Below the pieces are notes generated by a model, which saw only the letters and a list, made by a program, of their open reading frames with translations, searched no databases and was not told the DNA's origin. 59,261 nucleotides of DNA from Komagataeibacter nataicola (lineage in GTDB: Bacteria; Pseudomonadota; Alphaproteobacteria; Acetobacterales; Acetobacteraceae), in contig NZ_NIRT01000019.1 in the NCBI RefSeq assembly GCF_003207795.1, forward strand, positions 1 through 59,261, read 5' to 3'. The position numbers and the translations under genes were made by a program. This document shows, piece by piece, positions 44,760-54,079 of this stretch (the stretch's first letter is position 1; every line of letters begins with the position of its first letter).

Positions 44760-45554
44760 GTGATGACGGATAGCGCGATCACGGATGCGCAGGTGGTGCG
44801 GGCCCCCGCTCTCGGCAGGGTGGTGCATGGGTTCTTCACACGTCTGGGCGGGGTCTCCACCGGGCCGTATGCCTCGCTCAATGTCTCGACACGCTCGGGG
44901 GATGATCCCGGCGCGCTGCGTGAAAACCGCCGCCGCGTGGCGCAGTATGTGGGTGTTGCGCCTGACCATCTGCTGGGCCTGACCCAGGTGCATGGCGACC
45001 GCGTGCAGACGGCAACTGCTCCCTGGCCTCCGGGTGCCGGGCCGGAGGGGGACGCCCTGGTCACGGCCACGCCCGGCCTGGCGCTGGGCGTGATTACGGC
45101 GGATTGCGCGCCGATTCTGTTCAGCAATGCGCAGGGCACGGTGGTGGGCGCGGCCCATGCTGGCTGGCGGGGCGCGTGTGGCGGCATTATCGAGGCCACG
45201 GTGGCGGCAATGGGCGCGCTGGGCAGCGCGCCCGGCAAGATCACTGCGGTCGTTGGCCCCTGTATCGCGCCCGCCAGCTACGAGGTCGGGCCGGACATGC
45301 GCAGTGCCGTGCTGGCGTGTGATGCGACGGCCCACGCGTTTTTCAGCCCGGCCGCGCGGGCGGGGCACTTCATGTTCGACCTGCCGGGTTACTGTGTCAT
45401 GCGCCTCGAGCGGTGCGGGGTGGGCTCCGCCGTGGCTCTGGGCCTCGATACCCTGCGTGATGAAACGCGGTTTTTCAGTCATCGTCGCCGCACGCTGGCA
45501 GGCGGCGGCCCGATCGGGCACCAGATTTCCGTTATCGCCTGCCGGGCGGTATAA
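44760..45554 (+). CDS. pgeF: Peptidoglycan editing factor / laccase-domain protein
   Basis: 264 residues of the YfiH/PgeF family. Metal-site motifs: HGDRV (~77), DCAPILF (~118) and HAGWRGACGG (~133), with FFSHRR near the end. PgeF hydrolyses misincorporated serine-containing cell-wall precursors and similar proteins have purine nucleoside phosphorylase-like or multicopper oxidase activity; which is true here is not decidable from sequence. Two adjacent ATGs (44760, 44763) both work; AGAGGGG precedes. Third member of the lgt run. Confidence 0.93.
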   Translation: MMTDSAITDAQVVRAPALGRVVHGFFTRLGGVSTGPYASLNVSTRSGDDPGALRENRRRVAQYVGVAPDHLLGLTQVHGDRVQTATAPWPPGAGPEGDALVTATPGLALGVITADCAPILFSNAQGTVVGAAHAGWRGACGGIIEATVAAMGALGSAPGKITAVVGPCIAPASYEVGPDMRSAVLACDATAHAFFSPAARAGHFMFDLPGYCVMRLERCGVGSAVALGLDTLRDETRFFSHRRRTLAGGGPIGHQISVIACRAV

Positions 45555-45562
45555 GGAGCGCC

Positions 45563-46549
45563 ATGATGTCAGACGTTTCTGCCCGCCGGTCGGGCGCGCT
45601 CGCGGCCCTGGTGGGGCTTTCCCTGCTGGGGGGCTGCGTGGATGTGCCGCATCCCTTCCGCCATGATGGTTCCGGCATGCAGCCCCCTACCGCGCGGCTG
45701 GCCGTGCCGGTTTCCACCGCATCCGGCACGGATGAGGCAGGCGCGCAGGCCTGGCAGCATGCCATGGTCGAGGCCATGCTGGCGCAGTCGGTGCCCGCCA
45801 TGGGCCAGCCGGTCAAACCCGGTGACTGGTGGCTGAAAATGACCACCACGGCGCAGGATGACACGGTCATTCCCACCTATGCCGTCATGACCCCCAAGGG
45901 CGAGGAGCGTGGCCATATGAGCGGTGCCGCAGTGCCTGCGGCGCAGTGGCAGGCGGCTGACGGGCAGGCCGAGACCCGCTCGGCGCAGGACGTGGCTCCC
46001 GGCGTTGCCGAACTGCTGACCGGTATCCAGGCTGCCCAGATGCAAAAAGACCCCAACAGCCTCAAGAACCGCCCCGCCCATGTCTATTTCGCGGGCGTGC
46101 AGGGCGCGCCGGGCGATGGCGACCACGCGCTGGCCCGCGCCTTTACCGCGGCCTTCCCCGATGCGCATGAAGACCTGCGCCACGCGGCCACGGGCGCGGA
46201 TTACACGGTGCGCTGCACCGTGGTGCTCAATGATGCGGTGACCACTACCTCGACCACGCCCCAGCAGCATATCGTGCTGACCTGGAAGGTACTCGACGCG
46301 CAGGGGACCGAAGCCGGCGCCGCCACCCAGATTCACGACATCGCGGCCCATTCGCTGGATTCCCGCTGGGGTGACGTGGCCGTGGCCGCCGCTGATGAGG
46401 CGGCCGGTGCCGTGCGGCAGATCATCACCCGTTATTCCGGCCGCGAAAATGCGCCGCTTGCCGCCGATGGCACCCTGCCTACGCCGGGGAGCGCGCCCAC
46501 TCCAGCCCCGGCAGCCAGCACCGCCCCTGCCGCCCCCGCGCAGCCCTGA
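45563..46549 (+). CDS. Putative lipoprotein, family not recognised
   Basis: 328 residues. N-terminal basic region, hydrophobic helix and lipobox LLGGC (Cys at ~25) predict acylation and anchoring in the inner or outer membrane, in line with lgt upstream. The body has no recognised domain; the middle third (RPAHVYFAGVQGAPGDGDHALARAFTAAF) and the Thr-rich VVLNDAVTTTSTTPQQHIVLTWKVLDAQG suggest alternating strand structure. The C-terminal 35 residues are Pro/Ala low-complexity. It begins 8 bases after pgeF and is likely co-transcribed. Confidence 0.75.
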   Translation: MMSDVSARRSGALAALVGLSLLGGCVDVPHPFRHDGSGMQPPTARLAVPVSTASGTDEAGAQAWQHAMVEAMLAQSVPAMGQPVKPGDWWLKMTTTAQDDTVIPTYAVMTPKGEERGHMSGAAVPAAQWQAADGQAETRSAQDVAPGVAELLTGIQAAQMQKDPNSLKNRPAHVYFAGVQGAPGDGDHALARAFTAAFPDAHEDLRHAATGADYTVRCTVVLNDAVTTTSTTPQQHIVLTWKVLDAQGTEAGAATQIHDIAAHSLDSRWGDVAVAAADEAAGAVRQIITRYSGRENAPLAADGTLPTPGSAPTPAPAASTAPAAPAQP

Positions 46550-46908
46550 AACCGGGCGGCCGGGCAGGGGCATGCAGGCCGTTTGATTGTTTAAATGCAT
46601 TTTTTAAAAATAATGCGTTGATAAAAAAGCATAAAAATTTCTGGGCGCAGTGTTTTTGAAATAAGGCGGCGTTGTGGCAGAGCCTGTAGAAAAATACGGC
46701 GCCAAAAGCCATCTTGCTGACTGGCAGGGCATGATGGGCGCAGGCGACAAGGGTGTGACGGATCGGCAACGGGGGGCAGACGTGCAGGTTTGCACACCCT
46801 TAGGCAGGTGACAGGCCATGTGCCGGTTGATAGAACGCCGCACATACACAACGGGGGTGGGAAAAACCGCCCTCCAGCGCCTCTACCGCCGCCCGGGAGC
46901 GTCACACG
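46550..46908. other. Intergenic stretch before prs
   Basis: 359 bases. Holds one repeat copy at 46581–46710 and, after it, about 200 bases of GC-rich leader before prs. No gene, tRNA or clear riboswitch is recognised in it. Confidence 0.5.
46581..46710 (+). repeat. Intergenic hairpin repeat, decayed
   Basis: Plus copy: GTTTGATTGTTTAAATGC, ATGCGTTGATAAAAAAGC, then GGGCGCAG…AAGGCGGCGTTG and a decayed AAGCTT half ending CGCCAAAAGCC. Confidence 0.75.
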
Positions 46909-47898
46909 ATGAAGATTGTCGCCTGTAACAGCAACCTGCCTCTAGCCGAGAAAGTTGCGGCGGAACTGGGCCTACCGCTCTGCAACGCGACCGTGCGGCG
47001 TTTTGCCGACATGGAAATTTTTGTCGAGATCCATGAGAACGTGCGTGGCGAGGATGTGTTCGTCATCCAGAGCACCTGCTCGCCCACCAATGACAACCTT
47101 ATGGAACTGCTGATTATGCTCGATGCCCTGCGCCGGGGTTCGGCGCGGCGCATCACGGCGGTCATGCCGTATTTCGGTTATGCCCGGCAGGACCGCAAAT
47201 CCGGCCCCCGCACGCCAATCAGCGCCAAGCTCGTGGCCAACATCCTGGTCGAGGCCGGTGCGAACCGCGTGCTGACCATGGACCTGCACGCCATGCAGAT
47301 CCAGGGCTTCTTCGACATCCCGGTCGACAACCTTTACGCAGCGCCGCTCTTCACGCGTGATATCCGCGGCCGCATGAAGATCGAGGGCGAGCCCCCGCTG
47401 CCCTATGACGCGCCGCCGATGGACATTCCCGGCGGGCCGCACAACCTCATGATCGTCTCGCCCGATGTGGGTGGCGTGGTGCGCGCCCGCCAGCTTGCGC
47501 AGCGGCTGAACGTGGACCTCGCCATCATCGACAAGCGCCGCGAACGCGCCGGCGTGTCGGAGGTGATGAACGTGATTGGCGACGTGCGGGGGCGCTACTG
47601 CATCCTCGTCGATGATATTGTCGATAGCGGCGGCTCGCTGTGCAACGCGGCCGAAGCGCTGATGAAGCACGGCGCGGCGGCGGTCGAGGCTTACGTGACC
47701 CACGGCGTGCTGACCGGCAGCGCGGTGAGCCGCGTGGGCCAGTCCCCGCTGGGCATGCTGACCCTGACCGACAGCATCAAGGCGACCGAGGCGGTGAAGG
47801 ATGCAGCCAATATCCGCCAGATCAGCACGGCGGCCCTGATTTCACGCGCCATGCAGGCCATCTCGGATGAAAGCTCCGTCTCCTCGCTGTTCGACTGA
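46909..47898 (+). CDS. prs: Ribose-phosphate pyrophosphokinase
   Basis: 329 residues, slightly longer than the usual ~310. PRPP synthetase makes phosphoribosyl pyrophosphate for nucleotide, histidine, tryptophan and NAD synthesis. Motifs: [15 protein letters not shown] (N terminus), the flexible loop [38 protein letters not shown], and the PRPP-binding loop [14 protein letters not shown] (~233). GGGAGCG precedes the ATG. Monocistronic promoter region is likely in the 200 bases upstream. Confidence 0.96.
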   Translation: MKIVACNSNLPLAEKVAAELGLPLCNATVRRFADMEIFVEIHENVRGEDVFVIQSTCSPTNDNLMELLIMLDALRRGSARRITAVMPYFGYARQDRKSGPRTPISAKLVANILVEAGANRVLTMDLHAMQIQGFFDIPVDNLYAAPLFTRDIRGRMKIEGEPPLPYDAPPMDIPGGPHNLMIVSPDVGGVVRARQLAQRLNVDLAIIDKRRERAGVSEVMNVIGDVRGRYCILVDDIVDSGGSLCNAAEALMKHGAAAVEAYVTHGVLTGSAVSRVGQSPLGMLTLTDSIKATEAVKDAANIRQISTAALISRAMQAISDESSVSSLFD

Positions 47899-47979
47899 AC
47901 GCTTTGAGGCAGGACGGGATTGACCGCCTCGCCCGCACGGCGCTACCCCCAAGGGCGTAGCAGAGTGAAGGAACGACGC

Positions 47980-48570
47980 ATGACTGATCTGATGACCCGG
48001 CCATACTGGTACCTGCGCCATGGGGAAACGGACTGGAATGCGCAGGGGCGCTCGCAGGGGCGCACCGATATTCCGCTCAACGCCACGGGTATTGCCCAGG
48101 CCGAGGCCGCGGGCCTGCTGCTGGCGCGGCACTGGCGCGATCATGCGCCGATCGTGCGCATTGTCGCATCCCCGCTGGTGCGGGCGCGGCGCACGGCCGA
48201 GATCGTGGCCGACCAGCTTGCAGCACACGGCGCGCCCCGCCTTGAGGTCGCCCTTGACGACGGGCTGAAGGAAGTCTGCTTCGGGGCGGAAGAAGGCAAG
48301 CCGATGGGTTCGTGGTACGACAGCTGGATTGCTGGCGAGTATACGCCCCCTGATGGCGAAAGCTTCGCCGACCTGCGCGAGCGTGCGGTCTCGGCGGTCA
48401 ATCGCGCGCTTGAACATGATGGCGTGCCGCTGATCGTGTGCCATGGCGCGATGTTCCGCGCCCTGCGTGCGGCCATGCACCTCAAGCCCAACGTGCGCCT
48501 GCCCAACGCCACCCCCATGTGGGCCGAGCCGGGGGCGAGCGGGGTATGGAGTCTCACCGCACTTTCCTGA
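47980..48570 (+). CDS. Histidine phosphatase family protein
   Basis: 196 residues of the phosphoglycerate-mutase-like superfamily: catalytic WYLRHGETDWNAQGRSQGR (~8–26), VASPLVRARRTAE, and the second catalytic histidine in VCHGAMFRALRA. The reaction cannot be stated: members are phosphatases with diverse substrates (sugar phosphates, cobalamin precursors) as often as mutases. ATG 47980 has GAAGGA upstream; an in-frame upstream ATG at 47920 gives an unlikely basic leader. Lies between prs and rplY. Confidence 0.88.
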   Translation: MTDLMTRPYWYLRHGETDWNAQGRSQGRTDIPLNATGIAQAEAAGLLLARHWRDHAPIVRIVASPLVRARRTAEIVADQLAAHGAPRLEVALDDGLKEVCFGAEEGKPMGSWYDSWIAGEYTPPDGESFADLRERAVSAVNRALEHDGVPLIVCHGAMFRALRAAMHLKPNVRLPNATPMWAEPGASGVWSLTALS

Positions 48571-48683
48571 AAAACCGGGGCTGTCCGGGCTTGGTGATTG
48601 CATAAGGCGCGGTTTTCCGTTAAACGCCGCGCACGCGCTGGCACCCCTGGAGGCCCGCGCGCTTGTGTTTCAGGAGCAGACAA

Positions 48684-49304
48684 GTGACCAAATTCACCAA
48701 AATCGAAGTCTCTTCGCGCGCGAAGGCTGGTAAGGGGGCAGCGCGTGCAACGAGGCGTGCCGGCCACGTGCCCGGCGTAATCTATGGCGGCGGCCAGGAA
48801 CCCACCCTGATCGCGCTTGACCCCCGCATCGTGCACCGTGAGCTGCACAAGTCCGGCTGGCGTTCGCGCATCTATGACATCTCCGTTGAAGGTGGTGCTT
48901 CCGTGCACGCCCTGCTGCGCGAGATCCAGCTGCACCCCGTAACCGATGCCCCGATCCATGTGGATTATCAGCGCCTCGCCGCTGGCCACAAGGTGCACGT
49001 GGAAGTGGAAATCCGCTTCACGGGTGAAGAGGTTTCGCCGGGTGTCAAGCGCGGTGGCGTGATGAACATTGTCCGCCACACGGTCGATGTCGTGGTTGAT
49101 CCGGCCGATATTCCGGAATTCTTCACCGCCGACCTGTCCCAGCTCGACTTCCACGACAACGTGCGCTGGGAAGACCTCAAGGGCACGGAAAAAGTGACCC
49201 CCGTGCTGCAGGACAACAACTTCGTCATCGCCAACGTGGCGCCGCCGAGCGTTGATGAAGAGCCCGAAGCCGCTGAAGGCGACGAAGCCGCAGCCGAGGG
49301 CTGA
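48684..49304 (+). CDS. rplY: 50S ribosomal protein L25, CTC-type
   Basis: 206 residues. The N-terminal ~90 residues are the L25 5S-rRNA-binding domain ([30 protein letters not shown]), the rest the CTC-type C-terminal domain ([31 protein letters not shown]…[10 protein letters not shown]). An acidic [15 protein letters not shown] tail ends the protein. I choose GTG 48684 (VTKFTKIEV), which has AGGAG with ideal 7-base spacing; the longer frame to 48663 begins MCFRSRQ and is not family-like. First of the rplY–pth–ychF run. Confidence 0.95.
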   Translation: MTKFTKIEVSSRAKAGKGAARATRRAGHVPGVIYGGGQEPTLIALDPRIVHRELHKSGWRSRIYDISVEGGASVHALLREIQLHPVTDAPIHVDYQRLAAGHKVHVEVEIRFTGEEVSPGVKRGGVMNIVRHTVDVVVDPADIPEFFTADLSQLDFHDNVRWEDLKGTEKVTPVLQDNNFVIANVAPPSVDEEPEAAEGDEAAAEG

Positions 49305-49345
49305 TTGCCCACCCACCGCCACGAACCCTGACAGGAGACTGAACG

Positions 49346-49918
49346 ATGCTGCTCTGGACCGGTCTTGGTAATCCCGAGACGGGGATGAGCCGGAATCGTC
49401 ATAACGTCGGCTTCATGGCGGTGGACCGGATTGCGCAGCGCCACGGGTTTGGCCCGTGGCGCAAGCGCTTCCGTGGCGAGATTGCCGAAGGCATGGTGGG
49501 GCGGCACAAGGTGCTGCTGCTCAAGCCCATGACCTACATGAACCTCTCGGGAGAGAGCGTTCAGCAGGCGGCTTCCTTCTACAAGCTGCCCGCCGAGGCC
49601 ATTACGGCCTTCCATGACGAACTTGACCTCGAACCCGGCCGCATCCGCGTGAAGCGTGGCGGCGGGGCGGCGGGGCATAACGGCCTGCGGTCGATGGACC
49701 GCATGCTGGGCACGAAAGAATACTGGCGCGTGCGGCTTGGCATCGGGCATCCCGGCAGCCGCGAGCGTGTGACGGGCCATGTGCTGGGCGATTTTTCCCG
49801 CACGGACCGCGAGTGGCTGGACCCGATGCTTGATGCGCTGGCTGATGAAGCCACGCTGCTGGCGGATGGAAAGCCGGAACTGTTCATGACAAGAATGGCC
49901 GCGCAGGCCGGGGAGTAA
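49346..49918 (+). CDS. pth: Peptidyl-tRNA hydrolase
   Basis: 190 residues. Releases peptides from dropped-off peptidyl-tRNAs. Conserved residues: N9 (GLGNP), H19 (RHNVGF), KPMTYMNLSG, and D in FHDELDLEPG (~91), with GGGAAGHNGLRSM for RNA binding. AGGAG precedes ATG 49346. Located between rplY and ychF in a conserved alphaproteobacterial order. Confidence 0.97.
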   Translation: MLLWTGLGNPETGMSRNRHNVGFMAVDRIAQRHGFGPWRKRFRGEIAEGMVGRHKVLLLKPMTYMNLSGESVQQAASFYKLPAEAITAFHDELDLEPGRIRVKRGGGAAGHNGLRSMDRMLGTKEYWRVRLGIGHPGSRERVTGHVLGDFSRTDREWLDPMLDALADEATLLADGKPELFMTRMAAQAGE

Positions 49919-49924
49919 GGGCGT

Positions 49925-51019
49925 ATGGGCTTTAACTGTGGCATCGTGGGCCTGCCCAACGTGGGCAAATCGACGCTGTTCAACGCCCTGACCGAGACCG
50001 CGTCGGCGCAGGCCGCGAACTATCCGTTCTGCACCATCGAGCCCAATGTCGGGCGCGTGGCCGTGCCGGATGCGCGGCTGGCGGAACTGGCGCGGATTGG
50101 CAAATCGCAGAAGATCCTGCCCACCAGCCTTGAGTTCGTGGACATCGCGGGCCTGGTGCGCGGCGCCTCGCGCGGGGAGGGGCTGGGCAACCAGTTCCTG
50201 GCCAATATCCGCGAGGTGGATGCCATCATCCACGTGCTGCGCTGCTTTGAAGATGATGACATCACCCATGTGGAAGGCGGCGTCGACCCCATCCGCGATG
50301 CGGAGATCATCGAGACCGAACTGATGCTGGCCGACCTCGAATCGCTGGAGAAGCGGATCGTGGCGCTGCAGAAAAAGGCGCGCGGCAACGACCGCGAGGC
50401 AGCAGCCCAGGTTGAGCTGATGGAGCCGCTGATTGCGGCCCTGCGTGAGGGCCTGCCCGCGCGCAAGGCCATTCCGGCGGGGCAGGAGGAGGCCGTGCGC
50501 CGCCTGCAGCTCATGACATCGAAGCCCGTGCTGTATGTATGCAACGTGGATGAAGCCTCGGCTGCCACCGGCAACGAATTTTCAGAGCGCGTGCGGGCGC
50601 GGGCGGAAGAGGAGGGGGCGGCGATGGTTGTTGTCTCCGCTGCGATCGAGGCTGAAGTCAGCCAGCTTGGCGCGGAAGACCGGGTCGAGTTCCTTGACGG
50701 GCTGGGCCTGAAGGATAGCGGGCTCGACCGCGTGATTGCCGCAGGCTACCGCCTTCTGGGCCTGAGCACCTACTTTACCGTAGGGCCGAAGGAAACCCGT
50801 GCCTGGACCATTACCGAAGGCACCAGGGCCCCGCAGGCGGCCGCTGTCATCCATAATGATTTCGAGCGGGGCTTCATTGCGTGCGAGACCATTGCATATG
50901 ATGACTACATCGCCTGCAATGGTGAGGCGGGTGCCCGTGAGGCGGGCAAGCTGCGCATCGAAGGGCGGGATTATGTGGTGCAGGATGGTGATGTCCTGCT
51001 GTTCCGCTTCAACGTCTGA
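49925..51019 (+). CDS. ychF: Redox-responsive ATPase YchF (OBG-family P-loop)
   Basis: 364 residues. P-loop at GLPNVGKST (8–16), NYPFCTIEPN and switch II DIAGLVRGASRGEGLGNQFL, then a coiled region and the C-terminal TGS-like domain (GTRAPQAAAVIHNDFERGFIACET). Unlike other OBG proteins YchF prefers ATP; it associates with ribosomes and with oxidative stress responses. ATG 49925 has GGGGAG 7–10 bases upstream, coupling it to pth. Monocistronic after that. Confidence 0.97.
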   Translation: MGFNCGIVGLPNVGKSTLFNALTETASAQAANYPFCTIEPNVGRVAVPDARLAELARIGKSQKILPTSLEFVDIAGLVRGASRGEGLGNQFLANIREVDAIIHVLRCFEDDDITHVEGGVDPIRDAEIIETELMLADLESLEKRIVALQKKARGNDREAAAQVELMEPLIAALREGLPARKAIPAGQEEAVRRLQLMTSKPVLYVCNVDEASAATGNEFSERVRARAEEEGAAMVVVSAAIEAEVSQLGAEDRVEFLDGLGLKDSGLDRVIAAGYRLLGLSTYFTVGPKETRAWTITEGTRAPQAAAVIHNDFERGFIACETIAYDDYIACNGEAGAREAGKLRIEGRDYVVQDGDVLLFRFNV

Positions 51020-51065
51020 TACGGGCACGGTGCCCGTTCACGGATAGATCAGGGAGATACGGATC

Positions 51066-52349
51066 ATGGACCAGGCTGTTGCACCCCCCGCGCGGGCCGA
51101 CGCACCGCAGCCGGACGTGATCCGCGTCATGGCGCTCGCCTCCCGCGTGGCGGCCCGCGTGCTGGCCCGCAGCACGACCGAAACCCGCAACACGGCCCTG
51201 ACCGCCGCCGCCGCCGCCCTGCGCGCGGCCCAGCCGGAGCTGCTTGCGGCCAATGCGCGTGACGTGGCGGCCTTTAGTGGGGCGGCTGCCTTCCGCGACC
51301 GGCTGACCCTCAACCCCGAGCGGGTCGAGGCCATGGCGCAGGGGCTGGAACAGATCGCCGCCCTGCCTGACCCCGTAGGCCATGTCATGGCGGAGTGGGA
51401 CCGGCCCAACGGCCTGCGCATCCGCCGGGTGGCAACGCCTGTGGGCGTCATTGGCATGATTTATGAAAGTCGCCCCAATGTGGGCGCGGATGCCGCTGCC
51501 CTGTGCATCAAGTCCGGCAATGCCGTGATCCTGCGCGGCGGGTCGGACAGCCTGAACAGTGCGCGCGTGATTCATGCGGCCATGCAGGCGGGGCTGAAGG
51601 CGGTGGGGCTGCCGGTTGAATGCGTGCAGATCCCGCCCGATGCCGATCGCGCCCATGTGGCCTCCATGCTGGGTGCCGCCGGGCTGATCGACCTCATCAT
51701 TCCTCGTGGCGGCAAGTCGCTTGTCGAGCGAGTCTGTGCCGAGGCCCGCGTGCCGGTGCTGGCCCATGCCGAAGGGCTTTGCCACACCTACGTGCATGCG
51801 GCAGCAGATCTGGAAATGGCGCGGCGCATCGTGCTCAACGCCAAGCTGCGCCGCCCCGGCATCTGTGGCGCGACCGAGACGCTGCTGGTGGATCAGGCCA
51901 TCGCGCCCAAGATCCTGCCCGGCCTGATCGAGGATCTGGCCACCCGTGGCTGCACCTTCCGCGCCGATGAGCGCGCGCGTGAGACCATTCCCGACCTGCC
52001 TGCCGCCACCGATGCGGATTTCGCCACCGAATGGCTTGATGCCGTGCTCTCGGTTGGCGTGGTGGATGGCGTGGAGGATGCGCTGGCCCATATCGCCCGC
52101 TATGGCAGCGCCCATACCGAAGCCATCGTGACGGAAGATGCCCAGGCGGCTGCCACTTTCCTCAACGGCACGGATAGCGCGGTGGTGATGTGGAATGCCT
52201 CCACCCAGTTCTGTGATGGCGGCGAGTTCGGCTTTGGCGCCGAGATTGGCATTGCCACAGGGCGGTTCCATGCCCGTGGCCCGGTCGGACTCGAGCAGCT
52301 CACCACTTTCCGTTACGAAGTGATCGGCACGGGGCAGGTCCGGCCCTGA
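51066..52349 (+). CDS. proA: Glutamate-5-semialdehyde dehydrogenase (gamma-glutamyl phosphate reductase)
   Basis: 427 residues of the aldehyde dehydrogenase superfamily. Catalytic cysteine in [12 protein letters not shown] (~265), with NAD(P)-binding [36 protein letters not shown] (residues ~130–165). Second step of proline synthesis from glutamate; proC is in this window too but 11 kb away, and proB is not present. Starts 46 bases after ychF; probably co-transcribed with nadD. Confidence 0.96.
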   Translation: MDQAVAPPARADAPQPDVIRVMALASRVAARVLARSTTETRNTALTAAAAALRAAQPELLAANARDVAAFSGAAAFRDRLTLNPERVEAMAQGLEQIAALPDPVGHVMAEWDRPNGLRIRRVATPVGVIGMIYESRPNVGADAAALCIKSGNAVILRGGSDSLNSARVIHAAMQAGLKAVGLPVECVQIPPDADRAHVASMLGAAGLIDLIIPRGGKSLVERVCAEARVPVLAHAEGLCHTYVHAAADLEMARRIVLNAKLRRPGICGATETLLVDQAIAPKILPGLIEDLATRGCTFRADERARETIPDLPAATDADFATEWLDAVLSVGVVDGVEDALAHIARYGSAHTEAIVTEDAQAAATFLNGTDSAVVMWNASTQFCDGGEFGFGAEIGIATGRFHARGPVGLEQLTTFRYEVIGTGQVRP

Positions 52350-52368
52350 TCTGGCCGTGCGCGGTGGC

Positions 52369-53001
52369 ATGGCGCCTGTAATCCCGGCCCATGGGGATGG
52401 ACGGCGCATGCGCGTGGGCCTGCTCGGTGGCTCGTTCAACCCGGTGCATGAAGGGCATGTGCAGCTTGCCTGCCGGGCGTTGCGGCAACTGGGGCTGGAT
52501 CAGGTGTGGTTCCTTGTCTCGCCAGGCAATCCGCTCAAGCCGGTGGCGGGCATGGCCCCGCTGGCGCAGCGGCTGGCAGGCGTGCGGGCACGCATTAATG
52601 GTGTTGCGGGCAGGCGGCTGGTGGCCACCGATATCGAAAGCCGTATCGGCACCCGCTATACGGTTGATACGCTGGCGCGACTGAAGCGGCTTTTTCCGCA
52701 TGTGCGTTTTGTCTGGCTGATGGGGGCCGATGGGCTGGCGCAGATGAACCGGTGGCGGCGGTGGCGCGATATCGTGCATATGACCCCCTTCGCCGTATTG
52801 CCGCGTCCTGGCTATAATCCTGCCGCATTGCACGGCCAGATTGCCCGCAGGCTTGCGCGCTGGCGGCTGCCCGCGCGCAGGGCGGGAACACTGGCAACAT
52901 GCATGCCGCCCGCATGGGTCTTTCTTCCCGCGCCGCAGAACGCTATATCAGCTACAGAAATACGTGCATCGCAGGCCGCCCATGGCCACCGACGGGAGTA
53001 A
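52369..53001 (+). CDS. nadD: Nicotinate-nucleotide adenylyltransferase
   Basis: About 210 residues. Adenylates nicotinate mononucleotide in NAD synthesis. The nucleotidyltransferase HxGH motif is in GGSFNPVHEGH, the ATP-binding ISATEIR near the C-terminal end, and VWLMGADGLAQMNRW in the middle. Start is uncertain: ATG 52369 is given, but GTG 52357 and ATG 52408 (MRVGLLGGSF, the family-typical start) are alternatives; none has a strong ribosome-binding site. The stop at 53001 is 8 bases upstream of a likely rsfS start. Confidence 0.92.
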   Translation: MAPVIPAHGDGRRMRVGLLGGSFNPVHEGHVQLACRALRQLGLDQVWFLVSPGNPLKPVAGMAPLAQRLAGVRARINGVAGRRLVATDIESRIGTRYTVDTLARLKRLFPHVRFVWLMGADGLAQMNRWRRWRDIVHMTPFAVLPRPGYNPAALHGQIARRLARWRLPARRAGTLATCMPPAWVFLPAPQNAISATEIRASQAAHGHRRE

Positions 53002-53006
53002 CAGCC

Positions 53007-53540
53007 ATAACCAGAAAGCCTATAGCCGAGAGTGGCGCCAAGCGCCGTACCGGCAGCCCCCATGCCGCGCCGCGTGCCGTCACGGGTTCACTGGGCAGTG
53101 CCGTGCAGGTGCCGGGCACGCCACGCAAGAAGGCTGCCGTGGCAGGCCCCGCCCGCGCTGAAGCGCGCGAGCCTGACCCGCGCGTGGAACAGTTTCTGGA
53201 GATCATCACCACCAGCCTGGAAGATGACAAGGCTGAGGATATCGTTGTGATCGACCTGACGGGCCGCGCCTCCTTTGCTGACCGCATGGTGATCGCCACC
53301 GGCCTTGCCGACCGGCAGATTGCCGCCATGGCCGCGCATATCGAGCGCAAGCTGGGCGAAGCCGGGCTCAAGCGCGTGCGCACGGAAGGGGCGACCGGCT
53401 CCGACTGGGTGCTGCTGGATGCGGGCGATATCGTGGTGCATCTGTTCAAGGCCGAAGCCCGCGCGCTTTATGGGCTGGAGCGCATGTGGGGTGATGACCT
53501 CGACGTGCCGCCGGAGGCGCCCGCAGGCCCGGTGGCGTAA
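53007..53540 (+). CDS. rsfS: Ribosome silencing factor RsfS
   Basis: Core residues run from about 53180 to the end: EPDPRVEQFLEIITTSLEDDKAEDIVVIDLTGRASFADR and DWVLLDAGDIVVHLF…ALYGLERMWGD, the RsfS/DUF143 signature. RsfS binds L14 and blocks subunit joining under starvation. No ATG lies between the nadD stop and the core, so the start is unclear: the frame stays open to ATG 52899 inside nadD, but GGGAG at 52994–52998 sits 8 bases before ATA 53007 (ITRKPIAES), and GTG 53103/53109 lie further in. I report from 53007 as the most likely ribosome entry; the N-terminal ~60 residues are basic and low-complexity. Coupled to rlmH. Confidence 0.75.
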   Translation: MTRKPIAESGAKRRTGSPHAAPRAVTGSLGSAVQVPGTPRKKAAVAGPARAEAREPDPRVEQFLEIITTSLEDDKAEDIVVIDLTGRASFADRMVIATGLADRQIAAMAAHIERKLGEAGLKRVRTEGATGSDWVLLDAGDIVVHLFKAEARALYGLERMWGDDLDVPPEAPAGPVA

Positions 53541-53543
53541 GCC

Positions 53544-54005
53544 TTGTTTCACCTGATTGCCGTGGGCCGCATGAAGGACCGGGTGGAGCGCGACCTGTTC
53601 GAGCGTTACGCCACCCGGCTTTCGCCCCGCATCAAGCTGGTTGAACTACCTGAAGGGCGCGGTGCGCCCAACGAGATCAAGCGCAGGGAAGGGCAGGCGA
53701 TTCTGGCAGCATTGCCGGATCGCGCTATTGTCGTGGCTATGGATGAAGGCGGCCGCACTTACGACAGCATCGCCTTCGCCCGCGCGGTCGAGCAGTGGAT
53801 CGAGACGCCAAGACCGCTGTGTTTTGTTATTGGTGGGGCGGAAGGGCTTGATGGCCCGGTTGTGCAGCGTGCCGACCATACGCTCTCGCTGGGCAAGATG
53901 ACGTGGCCACACATGCTGGTGCGCGGCATGCTGGCGGAGCAGCTTTATCGCGCCCGCGCCATTTCAGCCGGGCATCCCTATCACCGGGCCGGCCGCCCGG
54001 ACTGA
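53544..54005 (+). CDS. rlmH: 23S rRNA (pseudouridine1915-N3)-methyltransferase RlmH
   Basis: 153 residues, a SPOUT-fold methyltransferase: [11 protein letters not shown] at the N terminus, [44 protein letters not shown] in the C-terminal half with the knot and the conserved YHR at the end. Methylates pseudouridine in helix 69 of 23S rRNA on 70S ribosomes. Starts with TTG 53544 (no in-frame ATG in front), 3 bases after rsfS. Followed at once by a repeat fragment. Confidence 0.95.
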   Translation: MFHLIAVGRMKDRVERDLFERYATRLSPRIKLVELPEGRGAPNEIKRREGQAILAALPDRAIVVAMDEGGRTYDSIAFARAVEQWIETPRPLCFVIGGAEGLDGPVVQRADHTLSLGKMTWPHMLVRGMLAEQLYRARAISAGHPYHRAGRPD

Positions 54006-54008
54006 AAA

Positions 54009-54060
54009 CACCCCGCCCTGTTTAAAGGCGGTGTTCCGTAAAGCTTTCTGGAGAAAGACC
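54009..54060 (+). repeat. Intergenic hairpin repeat, short decayed copy
   Basis: ACCCCGCCCTGTTTAAAGGC, GGTGTTCCGTAAAGCTTTC and GGAGAAAGACC: both hairpins shortened. It begins 4 bases after the rlmH stop and lies between convergent genes. Confidence 0.65.
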
Positions 54061-54079
54061 TGATGCGGCCTGTGCTGTT

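Noticed and set aside
48141-50269. Two long minus-strand frames (393 and 433 codons) opposite rplY, pth and ychF
   Set aside because: They lie wholly across three universally conserved genes and show no recognisable domain.
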